64,000 nucleotides of DNA from an uncultured Bacteroidia bacterium (GCA_947252645.1 CAMXWF010000002.1:1-64000), one strand, 5' to 3'; shown: positions 7,568 to 17,098, numbered from the stretch's first letter. Notes: generated from the letters alone by a model not told the origin. Program-made: numbers and translations.

Positions 7568-8578
7568 TTAGTTGGAGTCGTTGGGGTTGGAGGGCTTAAT
7601 GGGTGCGGCCGGGACGTTTGGGAGATCGGGGGGTATGTCGGGTAGGTGGGGCTTTTTGCCTTTGCCGGCTACCACAAAGGCCACCGAGAGCACGACCACC
7701 GCGGCCCCGATGGCTTGCTGGGGCTGGAGCGTTTCCCCGAGGAAGAGTACGCCGCAGGTGATGGCGGTGAGAGGCTCTACGCTGCCGAGGACGGAGGTGA
7801 ACGTGGAGCCGATGGATTGCACGGCCAGCACGAGGGTGAGGTTGGAGACGATGCTGGCGACCAGGGCTAGGAGCACGAGATCTACGCCGATGCGCCAGGA
7901 GTCGATGGGGTGTACCCCCCCGTGGAACTGGGCCATGACCAAGGCAGCCAGGAAGGTGAAGAGCAGCACGTAGAAGGTGACAACGCTGCCCGGGAGCTTG
8001 CGCACGGAGAGCTTATTGATGCCCACGATGTAGATGCCATAGCAGAGGACGGTGATCAGGGCGGATGCGATGCCCCTGGGGTCGAGCATTCCGGCCTGAC
8101 CGCCCTCCCAGGCCAGCAGGGCGACGCCGAGCAGCGAGAGGACGATGGCCAGGGCCACGCGCCAGCCGATGCGTTCCCCGAAGACGAAGCGCATGATCAG
8201 GGCCACCATGACAGGGTAGAGGAAGTTGATGGTGGTGGCGATGCCGGAGGGGATGAACTCGTAGGCGTGGATGAGCGCAAAGGCCGACCCGCCGTAGCAA
8301 CCGGCGCCCAGGAGGCATAACTCGAGGAGCTGCCGCCAGCTGACGGTTAAGCGGATGCGCCGGATGAGGACCATGAGGCCGAACAGGAGCACCGCAAAGC
8401 CGAAGCGATAGCAGCTGACCGAGTAGGTGCCATAGCTGGCGCGCACGGCGCCCATGGAGAAGAGGGGGATAGTGCCAAAGGTGGCCCCTGAAAGGATGGC
8501 GTAGGCTACACCCTGCAACCTAGTGGGCCGGAGACTCTTGGCCGCGGCCCGCAAGGAACGTGAAAGTAGTTTGCCCAC
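7568..8578 (-). CDS. DMT-family (EamA) transporter
   Basis: The 336-residue product has ten hydrophobic segments in two EamA repeats. The first repeat runs from GVAYAILSGATFGTIPLFS and the second from RGIASALITVLCYGIYIVG. The typical end of repeat two is present (SVEPLTAITCGVLFLGE), followed by a proline-rich tail. It is a drug/metabolite-type inner-membrane carrier, and its substrate cannot be read from sequence. The start codon is GTG, supported by a strong ribosome binding site (GGAGGTAACAA) just before it. It is the first gene of the minus-strand run leading into tsaB and the DUF3108 gene, with 80 bases between its stop and the tsaB ATG. Confidence 0.85.
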   Translation of the reverse strand: MGKLLSRSLRAAAKSLRPTRLQGVAYAILSGATFGTIPLFSMGAVRASYGTYSVSCYRFGFAVLLFGLMVLIRRIRLTVSWRQLLELCLLGAGCYGGSAFALIHAYEFIPSGIATTINFLYPVMVALIMRFVFGERIGWRVALAIVLSLLGVALLAWEGGQAGMLDPRGIASALITVLCYGIYIVGINKLSVRKLPGSVVTFYVLLFTFLAALVMAQFHGGVHPIDSWRIGVDLVLLALVASIVSNLTLVLAVQSIGSTFTSVLGSVEPLTAITCGVLFLGETLQPQQAIGAAVVVLSVAFVVAGKGKKPHLPDIPPDLPNVPAAPIKPSNPNDSN

Positions 8579-9156
8579 TTGTTACCTCCCCCTCCCCAGA
8601 ACTTGCGTCGCGAAGTTAGTGAAACGGCCGATTGCGCCTGTGCATGCCATGGTGAGGGCGACGATGGGCAAAGTATCCTCTTTGGTGCTTTGAGCCTACG
8701 TTTTCCGTGGCGATGCGGGTCAAATCCTCAATTTGTTGAATTGCATTAGGGTAACGGGGAGAGAATAGCTGTTTTTTGGTATCTACGGCCGATAGGGCTT
8801 CCTGGTGTACACGAGGTATACCCGCGTGCCCAGCACGGTGGGGCGGGCGAAGTAGATCGCGGGCCGAGTAGTGTTTCCAGTTGCGGTCGACCAACGTGGG
8901 CTTGTTGTCCGTGGTCATTGCGGCCCGTAGTGCTTGTGGGGCGTGAGCGCGTAGAACGCTTATCCACCCAGATTTTCTCGCGTGGGGGCGGTGGCGGCGT
9001 ACCCTGCGCGTTACCCTTAGTTTGGCGTGGTGCCAGCCTCCCTGGAGCACACTGGCGAGCAGTCGGATAATTTAAATCCATTATAAGTAAGTGTATTCTT
9101 AATACCTTTGCGGGGAAATGACGGAGTAAACGAACACTAAAACAGGCATTCAAGCC
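8579..9156. other. Intergenic region between divergent genes, possibly with a decayed minus-strand coding fragment
   Basis: No intact gene fits. Minus-strand frames are proline/arginine-rich shadows, except for short peptide-like pieces around 8790-8920 (for example LGTRVYLVYTRKP) split between frames. A promoter-like AT-rich patch near 9070-9110 precedes the LRR gene. Confidence 0.5.
9103..9110 (+). promoter_or_regulatory. Bacteroidetes -7 box TACCTTTG upstream of the first LRR gene
   Basis: This is an exact TAnnTTTG match in an AT-rich patch, 46 bases before the ATG at 9157. No -33 TTG is clear at the expected spacing. Confidence 0.5.
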
Positions 9157-11367
9157 ATGAGAACGCATGTACTAACCACGGCAGGAGTGCTACTTGCGCT
9201 GCTGCTCTCCACCAACGACATTGTGCTGGGGCAAGCCAAGCCCAGTAGCGGAGTTGCTGTGGTAGATGGCATAACGTGGGCGTGGAAAAAGGACTTTGAC
9301 ATCAGCAATGCGTGTTCTATCATGCCTCAGCAGGTAGACTCGGTGATACAATCGCCCATCCCTGCGCAGCTGACGATTCCCTCGCGGGTGAATGGGATGG
9401 ATGTAGTTGGGCTATTGCCCGATGCGTTCCGCCGCTGTGAAACGCTTGAGGAGGTGACACTGCCCCCGAATTGCGTAGAGGTGGGGTCGACAGCATTCAA
9501 GCAATGCAAGAACTTAAGGCGCGTGGTGATTCCTGATGGGAGTAGAGCATTAACGATTAGCACAGAGGTGTTTGCGCTGTGTCCATCGCTCAAGGAGATT
9601 CACCTCTCCGCGTGCGTGCAAACGATCTTGGATGGAGCGTTCAAGTCCTCAGGCCTCGAAGCGATAACCATCCCTGGCAACGCTAGTCCCTGGCGGCGCG
9701 ATACGTATGACCTGCCGTACGAGGCCTTTGTAAATTGCCCAAGTTTAAAAAGCGTAGACCTGCTCACGGGGATAAAATCAATCCATCAAAATGTGTTTGC
9801 CCGGGGGACAGAATTGGAGCGCATCACGATTCCCTCAAGCGTGAAGCAGATAGGCTTCAAGGAGCCCGCCACAGGCGAGTGGGGCACCATATATGGCGGT
9901 ACCTTCGATGTCACTCCCAAACGCGTGGACTTCGTAGCCGATGCTGAGATTCCGATTCTTGATTCGGCTTTTGGGCATAGGGGCGATGTAGCCACGCTCT
10001 ATGTTCGCAAGGGGGAAAAGAGCAAGGTAGAAGGCAAGGCGTGGGCAAAGGCGTTCAGCAATATAGTTGAAGGCCATTTGGTGACCTTCAAGGATGGTGG
10101 TGAGGTATTTGCCGAGCAGCTCTTGAGCCCCGAGGGCAATGAGTCGGCACGCCGACCGGGCATCACCCCCTGGAAGGAGGGGAAGTACTTCAAGGGGTGG
10201 TTTGCCCACGGTGAGGCCTACGATTTCAGTAGGCCCGTGGGCAACGATCTTACGCTGGAGGCGGGTTGGGGCAATCGCGTGACGTTTGATGCTAATGGCG
10301 GCGAGTTCAAGGGGGAAAGCACACGGGTGCTAGACGATGGCGAGAAGATTACTAAGCCGGACGACCCTACGAAGGCTGGTTGTGTATTCCAGGGGTGGTA
10401 CGAATCGGAGGAGGCCACGGATCCATACGACTTCGATAAGCCAGTGAGTGGCAATGTCGGCCTGGTGGCGGTGTGGGATAAATACACCGTTACCTTCGAT
10501 CCGAACGGTGGGACGCTTGCGGGCCCCGGCTCGGCCGAGGTGGCGCGAGGCGGGCACGCAGAGGCGCCGGCCGCGCCCACCAAGGGTGAGTGCCAATTTC
10601 TCGGATGGGCAAAGGCCGGCGCAATTGACCTGTACCAGTTTGATGCCACGCCCGTCAACCGTGATATTACGCTTGTGGCGAGGTGGGATAAATACACCGT
10701 CACCTTTGACCCGAACGGGGGCGCCCCAGTGCCCGCGCAGCAGGCGGTGGGGGATGGTCAGATGGCGCAGCGCCCTGACGAACCGACTAAGGAGGGAGGC
10801 TACCGGGTCAAGTATTGGACAACGGAAGGGGCCAGTGGGCAGTCGATGTTCAATTTCATGACTCGTGTGACGACCGACTTAACGCTTACCGCGGTGTGGG
10901 TAAAGACCTTCGAGGTGCAATTTGACTGCGATGGCGGAACGCCGGACCCAGGCACATCCATTGTAGACATCAACACGCCCGTCAAGGTGCCAGTGCCGCT
11001 GGTCAAATTGGGGTTCAACTTCAAGGGGTGGGCCCTCGATGGGAAGGACTACGATTTTAGCCGGCCTATAACACAAAACATCACGCTGAGGGCGATATGG
11101 GAGAAGCCCGACGCCGTGGAGAGCCAGCTGCTGGCAAAGACCACGGTGGTGCGCAACCCTGTGGGGGACGTGCTGGAGATTCAACACGTGGCGGCGGCCG
11201 AACGGCTGGAGGTGTATAGCCTTTTGGGCGTGCCGGTGCATCGGCAGGCACTGCACGGTGAGGATTACGTAGCGGTGGCGACTAACGGATGGCCCGATGG
11301 CGTTTACCTTGTGCGGGTTGTGGCGCGTGATGGCCAGCGGATTCTGAAAATAGTTGTACGCAGGTAA
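9157..11367 (+). CDS. BspA-type LRR / InlB B-repeat surface protein with T9SS sorting domain
   Basis: The 736-residue protein starts with a signal peptide (MRTHVLTTAGVLLALLLS to about residue 26). Next comes a BspA-like LRR_5 region of about 240 residues, with units such as AFRRCETLEEVTLPPNC and IPSSVKQIG. Five InlB B-repeats follow, seen as KYTVTFDPNGG...GWAK...ITLVARWD. The end is a type A T9SS sorting domain (VRNPVGDVLEIQ, LEVYSLLGVP, DGVYLVRVVARDG). Proteins of this build are exported by T9SS and held on the cell surface; BspA-type repeats bind host matrix proteins in oral Bacteroidetes. Binding here is inference. It is paralogous to the next gene and shares repeat and sorting modules with the truncated gene at position 1. 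Confidence 0.9.
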   Translation: MRTHVLTTAGVLLALLLSTNDIVLGQAKPSSGVAVVDGITWAWKKDFDISNACSIMPQQVDSVIQSPIPAQLTIPSRVNGMDVVGLLPDAFRRCETLEEVTLPPNCVEVGSTAFKQCKNLRRVVIPDGSRALTISTEVFALCPSLKEIHLSACVQTILDGAFKSSGLEAITIPGNASPWRRDTYDLPYEAFVNCPSLKSVDLLTGIKSIHQNVFARGTELERITIPSSVKQIGFKEPATGEWGTIYGGTFDVTPKRVDFVADAEIPILDSAFGHRGDVATLYVRKGEKSKVEGKAWAKAFSNIVEGHLVTFKDGGEVFAEQLLSPEGNESARRPGITPWKEGKYFKGWFAHGEAYDFSRPVGNDLTLEAGWGNRVTFDANGGEFKGESTRVLDDGEKITKPDDPTKAGCVFQGWYESEEATDPYDFDKPVSGNVGLVAVWDKYTVTFDPNGGTLAGPGSAEVARGGHAEAPAAPTKGECQFLGWAKAGAIDLYQFDATPVNRDITLVARWDKYTVTFDPNGGAPVPAQQAVGDGQMAQRPDEPTKEGGYRVKYWTTEGASGQSMFNFMTRVTTDLTLTAVWVKTFEVQFDCDGGTPDPGTSIVDINTPVKVPVPLVKLGFNFKGWALDGKDYDFSRPITQNITLRAIWEKPDAVESQLLAKTTVVRNPVGDVLEIQHVAAAERLEVYSLLGVPVHRQALHGEDYVAVATNGWPDGVYLVRVVARDGQRILKIVVRR

Positions 11368-11632
11368 CCGATGCTAGGGCGAAGACTTGTATTGGGCGTA
11401 TAGGGGACCAGTAGCTAGAGAGCCTGGCGCAAAGCATAGCTGCCTAGCTTTCTCCAGCTGCCCCCACGCCCCTGGAGCCAATCTACAGGCGTCCTTTTGG
11501 CCTCATTCTTTCCGAGGGCCTTTGTTGAACGATGAGCTGCCGAGCTGCATTTGGTGGCGAGTGGGGTCTTGTATTTGCTTTCCAGTTGTTTTTGCTGAAA
11601 ATTAAACACAAACACGAACATTTAATGGAGCA

Positions 11633-13996
11633 ATGACCATGAAAATTCATGTGGTTACCGCGGCCGTATTGCTGCTTGCGCTGCTGTGCGGTGCAGGTGA
11701 AAAGGTGTCGGGGCAGCATAGCTGGATGCCCCTTAATGCCCCTGTTGTGGAGATAGATGGGATTAGATGGGCAGTCCAGGAGCTCCCGGACAAGGGGACG
11801 TGCTGGATCTGGCCGGAAGTGCAAAAAGATCCCAATAGCCCTACTGGGAATGGTCTCGTCCGAAAGGCAAAGATGCCTAAGCACGTAATCATACCCTCAG
11901 AGGTTGAGGTAGAGCTGCCCAAAGAGGGCAAGGTGAAACTGCGCGTCCTAACTACCTTCTGGTCGGCGTTTGAGGGTTGCGATGAGCTGGAGGAGGTGAC
12001 TATCCCAGAGAGTTTTACCGAGATAAGTGGCCACTCCTTTAAAAAGTGTAAGAATCTAAGGAAGGTCCACATAGGGCGGTTGCAAAAAATCAGAATCGGA
12101 GAAAATGCTTTCAGAGGGTGTACAAGCCTTGCATCAATAGATCTGCCCTTTGGGACCTTGTCAATCAAATCTGGAGCTTTTGATGGATCGGGCCTCACAT
12201 CTATAGCAATTCCAGGTACAGTAGATACGATATACACATTTGCTTTTGAAAACTGTACCGCACTGAAAGAGGTCTATCTAATGCACGGAGTGAGAAACAT
12301 ACAACAGGGTGCATTTTCCACTTACGGCAACCTGGATGCGATCACCATACCATCCAGCGTGAAGACGATTGGCAGTGAAGATTTTATAAATGGTGGGAGG
12401 GCAGGCTCTGTTGTTGGCGAAAGTGGAATCAAAGCAGTGTACCTCCTTGCCGATATGGATAATGTGGAGCATTCTGTTCGCCCATTTAGCGATGTGTCCA
12501 CAGGTTTCGAGCTGTATGTGCATGAGGGGGTAAAAGACAAGATAAAGAGCGCGGATTGGGCTGCAGGGTTGGATATCAAAGAGTGCTATAAGGTGACTTT
12601 CAAGGATGGCGATGAGGTTTTTTACGAGCAGCTGGTGCCTGTTGATGCCCCTGAGAAGAAGGCCAAGACGCCCCCGTGCACCCCAGCGAACAAGGAGCGT
12701 AAGTTCGTCAACTGGGTCTTTGAAGGGCAAGAGTACCAATTCTCTGCTAAGGTGACGAAAGACATCACGCTGCAGGCGAAGTATGAGGGCAAATCGAGAG
12801 TGACATTCGATGCCAACGGCGGGACGCTCGGAGGGAAAACCGCGTGGGAGACCGAAACAGAAGATAAGGTGGAGAACCCAGGGACGCCGGAGCATCCAGA
12901 TAAGCGAGCGTTTAAGTATTGGGTGGAAAAAGGGTCGAGCACTGCGTTTGATTTTACCAAAACGGTGGCGCGCGATATTGCGCTGCAGGCGTTGTGGGCG
13001 ACGTATAAGGTGACGCTGAATCCCAATGGCGGTGTGCTGGCCGATGGGGTGGATAGGGAGCAGGTTCTAGCTTTTAACCTGCCGACCAGTAAGCCAGCGG
13101 ACCCCACGAAGAAGGTGCCCGCTAGAAAGGCGGTCGAGGAGCAGACTGCGCCTGGCGCGACAGAGGATGCACAGTTTTTAGGTTGGGCGAAGATGTCGGC
13201 ATCTGGGATCTATGAATTTGGCAAGGTGGAGACCAGTGACGTTACGTTGACGGCGCAATGGGACAAATACATCCTGACGTTTGATGCCGATGGCGGTTCG
13301 TTTGCCTGCCCCTCTATGCAAGTAGCGGCCGGCGAAGCACCAGATATCCTGAAGGCAGATCCGCCTACAAAGGAGGGATACCGGTTCGTACAATGGACGT
13401 ACAATGGCGAGCCATTTGTTTTCTCTGCCCATCCAATGCACAGTGATATTACGGTTAAAGCAGAGTACCGGATAGTGCCCAGGATCGCCAAGATTGAGGT
13501 TGTGGGCAAGGGAGTACTGGAAGAGATGGTCAAGGTGGTTGAAAAATCGGTTGAGGAGGGTAAACCGGTAACCATTACGGTGGACGACAAGGTGAAGGAT
13601 CGCCTGGCGAAGATAGAAGTTATCTACCGTGAGAACAATGAGGATAAGACGATAGAGGTAGACCCCAAAGCTGACCCTCTTACGTTTTTGATGCCTGCTG
13701 CGGTGGTGACCCTGAGGGTGTCGTTTTCTGACGCAGTGAGCCCTGTAGAGAGCCGACTGCTGGCGAAGTCGTCGGTTGTGGCGAATCCGGTTAGCCAAGT
13801 GCTCGTGCTTCAAAATGTAGCGGAGGCCGAGCGCATAGAGGTTTATAGCCTTCTAGGCGTGCTACAGCATGCGCAGGCGGTACGGGGTGCCGACCAAGTG
13901 GCAGTGGATGTACGCGACTGGGCAAACGGGGTGTATCTTGTACGGCTTGTGGCGCGCGATGGGGATAGGTCGCTGCGGGTGGTAGTGAGTCGATAG
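11633..13996 (+). CDS. BspA-type LRR / InlB B-repeat surface protein with T9SS sorting domain (second copy)
   Basis: The 787-residue paralogue of the preceding gene has the same order: signal peptide (MKIHVVTAAVLLLALL), LRR_5 units (ESFTEISGHSFKKCKNLRKV), InlB B-repeats (SRVTFDANGG, YKVTLNPNGG, YILTFDADGG) and a T9SS domain ending NGVYLVRLVARDG...VVVSR. It differs in having an extra module of about 85 residues after the last InlB unit (from RIAKIEVVGKGVLEEM to FLMPAAVVTLRVSF). That module resembles MPA-x-V-x-V bacterial surface repeats. ATG 11639 gives a leader matching the paralogue and may be the true start. Tandem duplication followed by divergence is inferred from shared architecture and sorting domain. 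Confidence 0.9.
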   Translation: MTMKIHVVTAAVLLLALLCGAGEKVSGQHSWMPLNAPVVEIDGIRWAVQELPDKGTCWIWPEVQKDPNSPTGNGLVRKAKMPKHVIIPSEVEVELPKEGKVKLRVLTTFWSAFEGCDELEEVTIPESFTEISGHSFKKCKNLRKVHIGRLQKIRIGENAFRGCTSLASIDLPFGTLSIKSGAFDGSGLTSIAIPGTVDTIYTFAFENCTALKEVYLMHGVRNIQQGAFSTYGNLDAITIPSSVKTIGSEDFINGGRAGSVVGESGIKAVYLLADMDNVEHSVRPFSDVSTGFELYVHEGVKDKIKSADWAAGLDIKECYKVTFKDGDEVFYEQLVPVDAPEKKAKTPPCTPANKERKFVNWVFEGQEYQFSAKVTKDITLQAKYEGKSRVTFDANGGTLGGKTAWETETEDKVENPGTPEHPDKRAFKYWVEKGSSTAFDFTKTVARDIALQALWATYKVTLNPNGGVLADGVDREQVLAFNLPTSKPADPTKKVPARKAVEEQTAPGATEDAQFLGWAKMSASGIYEFGKVETSDVTLTAQWDKYILTFDADGGSFACPSMQVAAGEAPDILKADPPTKEGYRFVQWTYNGEPFVFSAHPMHSDITVKAEYRIVPRIAKIEVVGKGVLEEMVKVVEKSVEEGKPVTITVDDKVKDRLAKIEVIYRENNEDKTIEVDPKADPLTFLMPAAVVTLRVSFSDAVSPVESRLLAKSSVVANPVSQVLVLQNVAEAERIEVYSLLGVLQHAQAVRGADQVAVDVRDWANGVYLVRLVARDGDRSLRVVVSR

Positions 13997-14029
13997 ATAG
14001 TTTTTGCCCCAGCGCCATTAGGGGAATCG

Positions 14030-14060
14030 GGGAGGCCTTGTCTGGGCCTCCCTATTTTTA
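14030..14060 (+). terminator. Terminator of the second LRR gene
   Basis: GGGAGGCC at 14030-14037 pairs with GGCCTCCC at 14045-14052, followed by TATTTTTA. It lies 33 bases after the stop codon. Confidence 0.8.
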
Positions 14061-14134
14061 TGGTGCAAGAAGAGAGTGCTGCTGAAAGGTGAATTGCGGC
14101 GTAGCACTCGCGATGGGAATCCGTCCATCTACAT

Positions 14135-14145
14135 CCCCCCCCCCC
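14135..14145 (+). repeat. Poly-C run of 11
   Basis: Eleven consecutive cytosines lie in the intergenic region downstream of the LRR genes. No reading frame crosses the run. Confidence 0.9.
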
Positions 14146-14564
14146 TTCGCCCGCGTGCTCAGGCCGTGCATTCCATCGCTGGTATTAGGCCCTGTGGTTG
14201 GAGGAAGATCGTTGAGAATCCAGACCATTGCCCGCTGGGCTGAAACGTAGGGTGCCCTGTAGGGTGCAACTAGCGAGGGATAGAGCGGGTGACCATCAGG
14301 TAGGCAAAAGGACTTCACAGGCGTTGCTCGCGTTGGGATCCACAGTTTGAGGCATTGTAGGCAGGTGAATGGCATTGGGGGGCGTTTACCCCGGTAGGCG
14401 GTGTGTAGCCGTGCGCAGCGCATCATGGGTGTGTGGCCAATGGCCCGTGGCCCTGTGGCTTTGCGTTCCCCAGTGATTTTACCTCTAGGCCTCAAACCCT
14501 ACGCATTGTTGCGGCTGGTCGATATGTGGAGAGCTGTTTATGCAGTGAGCATCGTTATGGGAGC

Positions 14565-14606
14565 AAAATAGGGGGCGTGCAGAGTGTACTGCACGCCCCC
14601 TATTTT
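14565..14606. terminator. Perfect 18-base-pair bidirectional terminator hairpin
   Basis: AAAATAGGGGGCGTGCAG at 14565-14582 is perfectly complementary to 14589-14606, with a six-base loop AGTGTA. The A-rich left flank and TATTTT right flank let it work on both strands. It lies 52 bases beyond the stop of the minus-strand lipoprotein gene at 14659. Confidence 0.85.
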
Positions 14607-14658
14607 AACCTAGGATCTACTAAGGCCAGACGATAGGAAGGTTACGTCCCGCTTCCCC

Positions 14659-15708
14659 CTATTTCTGCTTGGTCAAAGAAGCAGGTTTAATCTGGAAGTC
14701 AAGCGAGGAATTGTTGTTATCTACATAGTTTCTACCATCATGCCTACGGATAACAGCTTTTCCTGCATATTCCTTAGCGTTTTCTCTCTCATATTTTTTG
14801 ACGCCAGTGCATTTTGCATCTAACGTTTTTGGCATATACAACCTTACAAATTCCTGGGTGGGGCATAGATTGACGGCATCTACTATCAACTCATACGGGA
14901 CAGCCAGGCAGAAAAAGAATCTTGGGTGATTGTGCTGCTTATTTTTGGCGGCACTATACATGATTTCCTCTTTGAATTCCCACTTTTTCAATTTTGTTTC
15001 ATCAAAATTCGCCAAGGCGAGCATAGATTCAGCAAAGGGGAAGGACTCTAAGATCTTTGGATAAAGAGCAAATACATCGTCGTCTTGTAAGAAGACGCAC
15101 GTTAATGAGGGGACTGGAGTTTTTGGTTTTTCTTCTATGTATGCACTGGAGATTTGTTGCTCAGACCATATTTGGAAATTGGCCTGGGACAAGTCGTAGG
15201 AATTTTCAGCCCTTCCGAGTAGGCAGTACTCCTCATTGCCTATTTTTTTCGTGTGGTCGACTGCCACGAGCGCCACGGTGATGGAGGCTCCTGGCGCAAT
15301 GGGGTAGTCCTTACCCGACCCTGGAAAGCGGTAGACAGCCGAAGCCGGGAAGTAGTTCTCGAGCGCCTTGATGTCTTCTTTTTCGAGTTTATAATGCAAA
15401 CTGCTGGAGATGGCCGCTTGCATGAGGACCATACCATCGATGTACTTTACCTCGAGAGAAGGATTGCAGATCTTGACGTAGTAGTCGTAGCCATAGCACT
15501 GCACTTTCTTGTCGCTATATATCACTGGGGCCCCTGCATAGGCGATCTCTTCAATCAGCAGATGGTCGACATTATGCTTTTTCTTTTCCTCTTCGACTGT
15601 GGCTGGGTTCTGATCCCATTTTTTCTCTTTGCCGCATCCTACAAGCGTAAGCGCAAGCAGAAAGACAAGAGCGAACTTACGCGATGTGAGTAAACTCTTG
15701 ATTTTCAT
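14659..15708 (-). CDS. DUF4876-like lipoprotein, last gene of the TonB receptor operon
   Basis: Start ATG 15708 gives a 349-residue lipoprotein (MKIKSLLTSRKFALVFLLAL, lipobox LVGC with Cys25). The segment LLIEEIAYAG, then YYVKICNPSLEVKYIDG and later a proline/glycine turn PGASITVALVA, resembles Bacteroidetes DUF4876-type lipoproteins. These have an immunoglobulin-like surface fold similar to lamin-tail domains; the assignment is tentative. It follows two other lipoproteins and a TonB-dependent receptor on the same strand, with a 69-base gap before it, and ends near a strong hairpin. A role in capturing or presenting the receptor's substrate is inferred from position only. Codon use looks slightly more AT-rich than the housekeeping genes. 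Confidence 0.7.
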   Translation of the reverse strand: MKIKSLLTSRKFALVFLLALTLVGCGKEKKWDQNPATVEEEKKKHNVDHLLIEEIAYAGAPVIYSDKKVQCYGYDYYVKICNPSLEVKYIDGMVLMQAAISSSLHYKLEKEDIKALENYFPASAVYRFPGSGKDYPIAPGASITVALVAVDHTKKIGNEEYCLLGRAENSYDLSQANFQIWSEQQISSAYIEEKPKTPVPSLTCVFLQDDDVFALYPKILESFPFAESMLALANFDETKLKKWEFKEEIMYSAAKNKQHNHPRFFFCLAVPYELIVDAVNLCPTQEFVRLYMPKTLDAKCTGVKKYERENAKEYAGKAVIRRHDGRNYVDNNNSSLDFQIKPASLTKQK

Positions 15709-15777
15709 TTTCTTGAGTTGTTTATCGGTTGACAATTAGACTGAATGCACGAATTCCACCGAGCATGTTGCGTAATC

Positions 15778-17067
15778 CTACAGGAACCACGCGCCAAACC
15801 CCGTTGAGGCGCCCTCATTGTGGGTTATGAGATTTTGCACGGCATCGTAGGCCTCTTGGTGGGTAATCCCGATCTCTCGGCCAAGGTGGAAAAAGTACGG
15901 ATCCCTTGAGTCGATATCGTTGAAGTTGCATTCATCGGAATTCGTGTAGACCTTGATGGGGATATTCATGCGGAAGAGTTCATTAAAAGCTTGGTCTGGT
16001 TTATAGAACGGTGAACATGCTTTACGATGGCTTCCGTCTTCGCGTGCAGTAAAGGGGACTACCTGTTTTTTCCCGTCAGGGCATTTCATCACGCGGATAG
16101 CTAGGAAGAACTGCGGCAACAGGCCTGTACCCTTGCTGTAGGTATACCCATATTCGTTTAGCGGCCAGCTGCCATTGGGGTCGATGGCCTCTTCTTGGTA
16201 ATCGAAGCGGATATGACCTTTTAGCCCGACGCAATCGGTGTCCTCGGCCTGCGCCCGCTGGTAGTCATACTTGGTAAAGGGAGGGAAAAGCCGGATGTTG
16301 AACAGCTCTTGGACTCCATCGGCCATATCGTCGTCGAGCCAGGTGTCGCGGTATACGTAGGTGCACATAGCTGGGGTTGCCTCGCTGCGCTGCTCGAAAG
16401 AAGGCTTGTCCGAGAAATATTTTGATGGGATGGGCTTCTCCTCCTCCATGGGCTTTTCGCCCCGATACCGCACATCCATCACCTCGTAGGGTTGACCTGC
16501 CGTGTCGAGATCGGAAATGGAGAAAAAGATTTGGTATTCCGAGGAGTGTTCCAAGATTTTATCGTTAATCCTCTCCCCATTTTTGTCGAAGAAGTACAGG
16601 CAAACGCCCCATAGCTTTGGGCGTCCACCAATTATCCGTATATAGTCTGGCCCCTCTTTCTTCTTCGATGCTTCCAGCGCGGTGACGGTACTCTTCTTGT
16701 CGACCTTTACCTTTATGCCTGCGCTTGTGTTGTGAATCACGACGAACTCCTCCTGCTTCCAGGGCGCATTGGGGTAGACGAAATTGCCATGCAGCTTGTC
16801 CCCTCCGTGCGGGTGGCCTTCCTTAAACATGATAAGGCATGTGGCCCAATCGTTGAAGGCACCCCCTTGGTCGGGGTTTGGGATGGACTCCGTTACTTTT
16901 GGGGCTTCAAATAGGTCGGCCGTTGTTTGGGGCATTTTTTTCTGTAGCCGCGGGTTCTCCTCATCCGGCACAGACATGTCGAAGAATAAGAACTTCTTGC
17001 ACCCCCCCATGGTCATTATGGTTGCCAGAGCCAGGCACACCAGCACCAAACGCCTCACCTCTTTCAT
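15778..17067 (-). CDS. Lipoprotein of unknown function (B), distant paralogue of its upstream neighbour
   Basis: Start ATG 17067 is chosen because it has a ribosome binding site (AGGAGAAGAA) and a lipoprotein signal (MKEVRRLVLVCLALATIMTM, lipobox GGC with Cys23). An upstream ATG at 17139 would overlap the preceding gene. The 429-residue product matches no family I recognise. It shares spaced motifs with lipoprotein A: TYVYRDTW against SYEYRDTD, VGLKGHIRF against LGFKGIITF, and similar C-terminal helices. These suggest descent from a common ancestor. It lies 31 bases after lipoprotein A in the receptor operon. Likely surface or periplasmic, partner of the TonB receptor (inference). Confidence 0.7.
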   Translation of the reverse strand: MKEVRRLVLVCLALATIMTMGGCKKFLFFDMSVPDEENPRLQKKMPQTTADLFEAPKVTESIPNPDQGGAFNDWATCLIMFKEGHPHGGDKLHGNFVYPNAPWKQEEFVVIHNTSAGIKVKVDKKSTVTALEASKKKEGPDYIRIIGGRPKLWGVCLYFFDKNGERINDKILEHSSEYQIFFSISDLDTAGQPYEVMDVRYRGEKPMEEEKPIPSKYFSDKPSFEQRSEATPAMCTYVYRDTWLDDDMADGVQELFNIRLFPPFTKYDYQRAQAEDTDCVGLKGHIRFDYQEEAIDPNGSWPLNEYGYTYSKGTGLLPQFFLAIRVMKCPDGKKQVVPFTAREDGSHRKACSPFYKPDQAFNELFRMNIPIKVYTNSDECNFNDIDSRDPYFFHLGREIGITHQEAYDAVQNLITHNEGASTGFGAWFL

Positions 17068-17098
17068 ATCTTCTTCTCCTATGTAGCTATGGCCAACG

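Larger units (their letters stand above)
13997..14658. other. Intergenic region between convergent genes, with two terminators and a C11 run
   Basis: No gene is supported in these 662 bases. Seen here are a terminator for the plus-strand gene, a run of 11 cytosines at 14135-14145, and a strong bidirectional hairpin at 14565-14606. The middle part, about 14150-14560, shows nothing I can name. Confidence 0.6.

Noticed and set aside
8616..9168. Two minus-strand frames upstream of the first LRR gene
   Set aside because: Arginine/proline-rich composition; they overlap the likely promoter of the LRR gene. Only fragments look protein-like.
11453..11484. CTCCAG/CTGGAG hairpin after the first LRR gene
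   Set aside because: The stem is only about six base pairs with no T-run, so not a convincing terminator.
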